A stretch of 31,264 bases of DNA, taken from the NCBI GenBank assembly GCA_000277445.1, contig AJWJ01000266.1, positions 1 to 31,264 of the forward strand. The letters run 5' to 3'. Numbering within the stretch: position 1 is the stretch's first letter; each line of letters begins with the position of its first letter. This document shows, piece by piece, positions 25,597-31,264 of this stretch. Position numbers and translations under genes: made by a program. The notes beneath the pieces are model-generated. The model was not told the origin of the DNA. It ran no database searches and saw only the letters and a program-made list of their open reading frames with translations. The stretch comes from Polysphondylium violaceum. Taxonomy: Eukaryota > Evosea > Eumycetozoa > Dictyosteliales > Dictyosteliaceae.

Positions 25597-26542
25597 ATGA
25601 AATTCTCATTACTATTACTAACTACATTATTATTGGTTTCCGGTGTCTTTTCTTTGGGAGAAGATAGAATTGGTGCATTCTATTATTATTTACAATATGG
25701 TACTATTATTAAATACTATTTATATAAATCATCAACAACAATATCTAAATATTAACACTCTTATTAATAATAATCATCATCATTTAGAACCAAAGCAATG
25801 CTATACTATACCATGTGCTCAATACCGTGCCACCAAAGCAAATTCTAATGAATCATTTAATATATTAGGCATTAGTTTTATATCTGGTATAAATGCAAAT
25901 GATTTTTTAAAACAATCTGAAAATGTTGTAATCTATGGTACTCTTGGTGGAACCCAATATAAAGATCACTTTAATTTAGCTTCTATTGCTGCATTTAAAC
26001 CACTTCCTCAAACCACTTCACTTTCCAAAACCCTTGCACCACTTTATAGTTTTAAATCATCTGGTATTGTTTGCATTAAAGCTCCCTGCCCATCCATGTC
26101 TGCCGTACTTGTCAACTCGGGACAAACAACTAATATCGTAGGTGAAACAGAACCATATTCATCAACAGTAACATTATTTGATAAAGATTGGTTCTTTGGT
26201 AGATTTTATCAAGAGGGTAATCCTAAACTTTTAGCCCAAGGATCCATTGTAAATTCTACTTTTGCCATTTCAAATGCTTTTATCAGTTTACCAGATCCCG
26301 CCAGTCCATGTCCCAAAGTATCCAAACCACTTTGCAACAAGCCAGGAACCGTTGGTATTTTCACCAGAGATCAAAATAGATGTGTTTCCTCAGCTGGATG
26401 TGTAGAGGGTGGTGCCTGTATACTTTCCATCCCTGTATGTCCTAGTGGATATCGTCTTTCCTCTTATCCTGGTGGAAAATTTGGCTGTCCAGTCTATAAC
26501 TGTGACGCTAAATTCTTGAAAGAAACAGTCGTTCCAAAATAA
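25597..26542 (+). CDS. secreted Cys-containing protein, family uncertain (2 exons)
   Basis: Exon 1 is 25597-25699 and exon 2 is 25788-26542, giving 285 residues. An alternative donor at 25673 also keeps frame and gives 276. A clear signal peptide (MKFSLLLLTTLLLVSGVFS) leads to a mature part with two similar blocks: CYTIPCAQYRATKAN...FNILGISF and VCIKAPCPSMSAVLV...TNIVGETE. This suggests an internal duplication of a C-x3-5-PC motif followed by a (N)I(L/V)G turn. The C-terminal third has about ten cysteines (PLCNKPGTVGIF, GCPVYNC) and looks like a disulfide-rich module. No enzyme motif is visible. It is probably extracellular or vesicular. The block pattern reminds me of an uncharacterised bacterial/amoebal domain, but I cannot name it safely. 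Confidence 0.8.
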
Positions 26543-26879
26543 AAAGCTTTAACACTTTTATTTCTAATCATACAGATAATATGACCCTTTTCGATTTCTT
26601 GCTCGCATATGAATTAAGCTAAGGATACATATTCTAAATTTATAAAAATATTCGTTTATCTCAAATTACCCAATTGAACCCCTTTTCCTTTTGCATTTTT
26701 CGAATCGTATTTTTTTTTTTTTTTTTTTTGTAAATTCAAACTGATAAGGAGTGAATGTGTATGATATCTAAATAGAATCTTACATATTTGTAACAATACA
26801 ACACAACCAATAACTCCAACACACATTAGGTCTGAGAGGGCGATTGTGCTAAAACACACAGATATATATATAGAAAAAC
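26543..26879. other. spacer before Nup54
   Basis: No gene is seen. An oligo-T run lies at about 26709-26728, and a TATATATATA stretch at about 26862-26871 lies right before the ATG. Confidence 0.5.
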
Positions 26880-27406
26880 ATGTTTGGAGGAGGTAATCTA
26901 TTTGGTAACCCTGCTACATCAACCACACCATCGTTGTTTGGTACTACAGGTGCTACAGCAACATCGACCACACCATCATTGTTTGGTGCAAACCCACAAC
27001 AACAACAACAACAACCTCAACAACAATCAACTTCATTGTTTGGTAACCCTGCTACATCAACCACACCATCGTTGTTTGGTACAACCACACAACAACAACA
27101 ACCTCAACAACAATCAACATCATTGTTTGGAAATACAGGTGCTCCTGCATCAACTACACCATCTTTGTTTGGTACAACCACCCAACAACAACCCCAACAA
27201 CAATCAACATCTTTGTTTGGAAACACTACACAACAACCTCAACAACAATCAACATCGTTGTTTGGTACAACTACACAACAACCTCAACAGCAATCAACTT
27301 CACTATTTGGAACAACAGGTTCATTGGCAACAACCTCATCATTGGGTAGTCTTGGTACAACTGCTTCCTCTTCACTTTTTCAACCATCTACATCAAATTC
27401 ATTTTT

Positions 27407-27443
<37 letters not shown>

Positions 27444-27859
27444 AGACAAAGTTTAAGTAATATAGAACAAAAGTTGTTTGATGTTATTCAATCTGTTTCA
27501 CCTGATAACATTAATTGTAGATTTTTAGTATGTCTTTTATCTTTTTGTATAATATAAAACAACGTGTATACACTCTTATTAACATTTTTATTTTGCTACA
27601 ATAGTATTGGTATTATAACTATCAACAAGGACCAAGAGTAGATCCAAACTCAATTCCAAAACCACCAAATGTCACAGTAGATCAATGGACCTATGCATTA
27701 TCAAACAATCCAGATCCCAACTGTTATATACCTGTACCCGCTAAATCCTTTGAAGATTTAGTCAATAGAAGAAAGAGACAACAAGAAACTTTGGATTTCC
27801 TTCATCAAAATACTCAAGTATGTTATTGACTTATCCTATTCACCCTATTACTCTTATTG

Positions 27860-27907
<48 letters not shown>

Positions 27908-28394
27908 CATCATCATCATCATCATAACTAACCAACTCTACTCTATATAGCAAATATTAACATCAATGAGGGATTTTCAAAATTATTTAAACTTTCAAAT
28001 TCATTCACAATTGGAATTGATGAGAAAGAAACAAATTGAATTGTTACATAGATATATAGAGGTTTGGAGTAATTTAGAAATACACAAGAGTAAAGGTAAA
28101 CCATTTACAATTACAGAAGAAATGATTTCTAAAAAGATTCAATGGTTGTTTGAGCAAATCAATCAACCAAACTCAATCAAATCAAAGGTTGAAGAAATTA
28201 TAAATCAAGTCAAAGTGGGTGCAATGGAAAAAGAGAAAATTAAATACGAATTAAGTGCCGAGGCGATTGAATCTCTTTATTTATTATTGAAAAATATGAC
28301 AAATTCAATTGAAAGAATTGCAAATGAATTGGAAATCGCTGTTAAAGATGCCCAAATACTTAAAAATGAATTGGGTCATTTTAAACAAAAATAA
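26880..28394 (+). CDS. nup54: nuclear pore protein Nup54 (3 exons)
   Basis: Exons 26880-27527, 27605-27817 and 27951-28394 join phase 0 to give 434 residues. Residues 1-165 hold about ten FG repeats of the type SLFG, spaced by Gln/Thr-rich linkers, then poly-Gln (about 177-189). The alpha/beta region follows (YWYYNYQQGPRVDPNSIP, then SNNPDPNCYIPVPAKSFEDL), with the NPDP and PVP-x-GF/SFEDL pattern of Nup54. The C-terminal 150 residues are a Lys/Glu/Leu-rich coiled coil. Nup54 forms the central-channel Nup62-Nup58-Nup54 complex and its FG repeats bind transport receptors. Intron 2 contains a (CAT)n array. Length is near human Nup54 (507) minus part of the FG region. Confidence 0.94.
27408..27441 (+). 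repeat. (CAA)n poly-Gln tract in Nup54
   Basis: About eleven CAA codons in a row separate the FG region from the alpha/beta region. Confidence 0.9.
27861..27925. repeat. (CAT)n microsatellite in Nup54 intron 2
   Basis: About 21 CAT units with one interruption fill much of the 133-bp intron 27818-27950. Confidence 0.9.
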
Positions 28395-28726
28395 TTTAAA
28401 TAAATATACATAATAATAGAATAATATATTTTATTTATCTCTATTTCATACTCTTTGTTTATTTTTTAAAAAAATATCTATCGTTTCACATTTTACTAAA
28501 TATATTCAATCTTTAAACACTATCATTCCCTGGGATCATATGATATTGTTTCGTTTTTTTTTTTTTTTTTTTTTTTTTTATTTGATTAAATTAATTTTTA
28601 TTTTTTTCAGATACTTTTTTTTTTTTTCTTTTTTGCTTGGATCCTTTTCTCGAAATGCACCTTTTTTGAGTCATCATCCCAGTATTTATAAATAAAACAT
28701 CTATAATAGTTTGTGTAGATACGAAA
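28395..28726. promoter_or_regulatory. spacer and promoter of the elongase gene
   Basis: A long oligo-T run lies at about 28554-28579 and another at 28615-28627. A TATA-like TTTATAAATAAA lies at about 28684-28695, some 32 bp before the ATG. No gene is seen. Confidence 0.5.
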
Positions 28727-29729
28727 ATGGAACCTATTTTAGAAATTTACAATACATTAAAAGAAAGATATGAATATTATCTTACTTTAAGAGGTAATGA
28801 ATAGATAATCAATAATGAGCCATCACATATGATATCTAGTATACTAACGCTATACATTTAATACATCTCTAGATGAAAGAGTTAAAAATTGGCCTTTAAT
28901 TGAAAGTCCATTACCAATGATTTATTTAGTCATTGGTTATCTTGCTTTTGTTTTAGTTGGTATGAAATATATGAAAAACAGAAAACCACTAGAACTTAAG
29001 TATCCAATGATTTTTCATAATCTTTTATGTGCTTTAATTAGTGCCTATATGACCTTTGAAACCCTCTATCAAGCTTATATTAATAACTATAGCTTTGTTT
29101 GTAATCCAGTTGATTATAGTGAAACTGGTATTGGTGTAAGTATAATACTACTACTACTACTAAATAATAGACAAATCTATTATATCGTACTAATGTCTGA
29201 TTTAATTATAGATGGCCAAAATTTTATGGTTATTCTACTTTTCAAAATCCATTGAATTTATGGATACCGTATTTATGATCCTCAGAGGAAAATTAAATCA
29301 AGTTACAGTATGTATTAATGTGTTGAGTCTTTAGATATTTAAATTCACTAATCAATGTGTATCTAGTTTTTACATGTTTATCATCATAGTAGTATATTCT
29401 TTTTATGGTGGATTGGTGTCAATTGGACAGCAGGTGGTGATGCATATTTATCAGCAGCAGTCAACTCATTTGTTCATACAGTGATGTATACATATTATCT
29501 TTTAGCAGCACTTAAAATCCAACCATGGTGGAAGAAATATCTTACTCAACTTCAATTGGCTCAATTTGTTTTAAATGTTGGTACATCAATTTATGTACTC
29601 TCCCAAGATTGTCCATTCCCAAGATGGATGATGTGGGCAATGATTGTATATATGGCACAAATGCTTTTATTATTTGGTTCCTTTTATTTGGGTGCTTATA
29701 TCACCAAACCAAAAAAGAAAACTCAATAA
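28727..29729 (+). CDS. ELO-family very-long-chain fatty acid elongase (4 exons)
   Basis: Exons 28727-28793, 28873-29135, 29212-29307 and 29367-29729 join in frame to give 262 residues, normal for ELO proteins (about 260-300). Family motifs occur in order: [15 protein letters not shown] (compare KxxExxDT), the catalytic histidine box HVYHH (145-149, at the start of exon 4) and a TYYLLAAL segment (compare MYxYY). About six or seven hydrophobic helices are present. The tail TKPKKKTQ has the lysines of an ER-retention signal. The enzyme condenses malonyl-CoA with long acyl-CoA in the ER membrane, the first and rate-limiting step of chain elongation. Chain-length and saturation preference cannot be read from sequence. 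Confidence 0.95.
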
Positions 29730-30082
29730 AATATAAATATGAAATATAAAAGAAATGTCAGGTCTACTCTGTGTGTTCTTTCATCACCACCACAACCAAT
29801 CATTCAAGTTTTTGGAAAATTTTACACCACTCATATGATTTTTGATTGTAAAACTTTGTTTGACCAGTCATCTATGATGTGTTGATTTTTTTTTGAATTT
29901 TTTTTTTTTTAGTACTTTTTTTTTATTTTTTTTTTTTATTCAAATTCACACTTTTTTTGGATAATATTAGCAGGATTCCATCAAAACTAGTATTCTGCGG
30001 CAGAAAAATAGATTTATAATATATATCTTTGTGATTTAAAAAAATAAAAAAAAAGAATAGATAATATAATAATTATAACAAT
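29730..30082. promoter_or_regulatory. spacer before the His-rich membrane protein
   Basis: No gene is seen. It has several oligo-T runs (about 29887-29939) and an AT-rich TATATAT stretch at about 30018-30026. Confidence 0.5.
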
Positions 30083-30928
30083 ATGGCAAAGAAGCAAAAA
30101 ATAGAAAAACACAGTGATTCAGAAGATTCAGGTGATGATCAATGTAACCATGATCATGATGATGATGAAAACAATGATCATGGACATAGTCATGCCGGTG
30201 GTGATCATGGACACAGTCATGGGGGTGGTAAAAAACAAAAAGGACCACCACCTAGTAAAACAAAGACAGTGATAAAGTTTTTAATATTGATGATGATTGT
30301 TCCAGCCTTTTATTTGATTCCAGTAGTGTTAAAGAGTGCAGGCGAAATTGTATCAAACAATCGTGTGTATTTAATTTATATTTGGTCAGTTTATATTGCC
30401 ATTTTGTCAGTGTTGGTGTATCTCAAGAGACACTTGATTTCACTCAGTAGTTTTGTCAATCAGAATCTCATTTGGCTCATTTTCACATTGGGTGTGTTTA
30501 TTGTGTTGGACATTCCAAAGATGATTCAACAGGTTGATCTTCGTACAGAGGTATTGTTTGTTTGGTGTACATTGACAATGATACCAAATCTTATCATCTT
30601 TTCCTTGGATGACACTGATCACAAGACATTGGAACGTTTAGAAGAGGAAAAGGAACAAAGAAAGAAAAAGAAAGAGGCTGAAAAGAAAAAGAAAAAGGAT
30701 GAAAGAAAGAAAGCCAAACTCGAAGAGAAAATGAAACAATACACTCCAATGAAAAGATTCCTTATGAATGCTGGTGTATATGCTTGTCTTTTATTATTGG
30801 TAGCCTTATTAGGTTGGCAAACATATCGTTGGTATCTTCGTACTCAACAAAACATTCAAGATCGTATTAGAAATCCTCAAACTTCCCCTGATATTATGAA
30901 TGATATTCCATTTGATATTGAAGATTAA
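30083..30928 (+). CDS. His-rich multi-pass membrane protein, unknown family
   Basis: A single exon codes 281 residues. Residues 1-55 are hydrophilic and rich in His, Asp, Gly and Lys, with two HGHSH motifs (around 33-47), a likely divalent-metal-binding patch. Four hydrophobic helices follow at about 62-85, 95-116, 127-147 and 156-176. Next is a very charged Lys/Glu helix (about 180-225) that could be a cytosolic coiled coil, then a fifth helix (about 230-253) and an acidic tail ending FDIED. The His-rich start recalls ZIP and CDF zinc transporters, but their metal-site helices (HNxxD, HxxxD) are absent, so a transporter call is not supported. The gene looks intact. The function is unknown, possibly in an internal membrane. 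Confidence 0.85.
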   Translation: MAKKQKIEKHSDSEDSGDDQCNHDHDDDENNDHGHSHAGGDHGHSHGGGKKQKGPPPSKTKTVIKFLILMMIVPAFYLIPVVLKSAGEIVSNNRVYLIYIWSVYIAILSVLVYLKRHLISLSSFVNQNLIWLIFTLGVFIVLDIPKMIQQVDLRTEVLFVWCTLTMIPNLIIFSLDDTDHKTLERLEEEKEQRKKKKEAEKKKKKDERKKAKLEEKMKQYTPMKRFLMNAGVYACLLLLVALLGWQTYRWYLRTQQNIQDRIRNPQTSPDIMNDIPFDIED

Positions 30929-31264
30929 TAATAATAATAATAATAATATAAAAACAACAACAATAACAACAATAATAATAATAATAATCATATAGATGGG
31001 ATATATTTGTATTAGTAAAGTATGTAGTGTGTAGATTGCATGTAAATTTATTATATGTATAAAAAAAAAAATAGGTAGTTAAGATTCTTAATAGCGTAGT
31101 GGAGTTGTTGGTAATGATAGACATGATCCGATCTTAGTAATAGTTAATCAATAATAATAATAATAATAAACAATTGTAGATATACAATGTCTTCTTCACT
31201 TTACACCATCCGCATAGGTTTTTTTTTTTTACATAATTTTTACACAACTTTTTTTTTTTTTTTT
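30929..31264. other. 3' flank to window end
   Basis: Interrupted (AAT)n and (CAA)n runs lie at 30928-30986, with another (AAT)n run at about 31150-31168. Oligo-T tracts lie at the end (31220-31230, 31251-31264). No gene is seen. Confidence 0.5.

Noticed and set aside
26884-27456. 190-residue second frame in Nup54 exon 1
   Set aside because: It is an alternate-frame read of the CAA and FG repeats (Asn/His/Leu runs); the Nup54 frame is clearly the real one.

Overview
This window comes from a very AT-rich eukaryotic nuclear genome and looks like a dictyostelid social amoeba. The signs are long homopolymer A/T runs between genes, (AAT/ATT)n and (CAA)n triplet tracts coding for poly-Asn and poly-Gln, short introns (mostly 56-150 bp) opening GTATGT or GTAAGT, TATA-like boxes followed by oligo-T runs, and close gene packing. 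I cannot fix the species. No rRNA, tRNA, CRISPR array or intact mobile element was seen.

Layout, left to right: (1) 443-4718 (+), a three-exon NPC1 sterol transporter. (2) 4719-9325, an unusually long 4.6 kb stretch with no intact gene. Its first part has short coding-like fragments, and its second half looks like a promoter, 5' leader and possible long leader intron of the next gene. (3) 9326-11167 (+), a three-RRM RNA-binding protein, convergent with (4) a tiny two-exon gene at 11498-11236 (-), whose 68-residue product ends in a CxxC motif. (5) 15737-11657 (-), a 1287-residue beta-propeller protein of the DDB1/CPSF160/SF3B3 (CPSF_A) superfamily, apparently the orphan subfamily. (6) 18423-16090 (-), a SANT-domain protein whose C-terminal motif order matches MIS18BP1/KNL2, the CENP-A loading factor; this is the most interesting find. 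(7) 18947-20055 (+), a 2-oxoglutarate/Fe(II) oxygenase. (8) 21606-20281 (-), proteasome ATPase Rpt2. (9) 23384-22102 (-), an NDRG-family pseudo-hydrolase in five exons. (10) 23385-25596, a spacer with a decayed coding tract and a perfect hairpin. (11) 25597-26542 (+), a secreted Cys-containing protein. (12) 26880-28394 (+), the FG-nucleoporin Nup54. (13) 28727-29729 (+), an ELO fatty-acid elongase. (14) 30083-30928 (+), a His-rich five-helix membrane protein of unknown family.

The genes are ordinary independent housekeeping and regulatory genes, not an operon or a single system. Functions touched are sterol egress, RNA regulation, chromatin/centromere, protein degradation, nuclear transport and lipid elongation. 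Splice structures were worked out by hand from GT/AG sites, reading-frame continuity and protein-family continuity. Every multi-exon gene listed closes in frame under the exon coordinates given.
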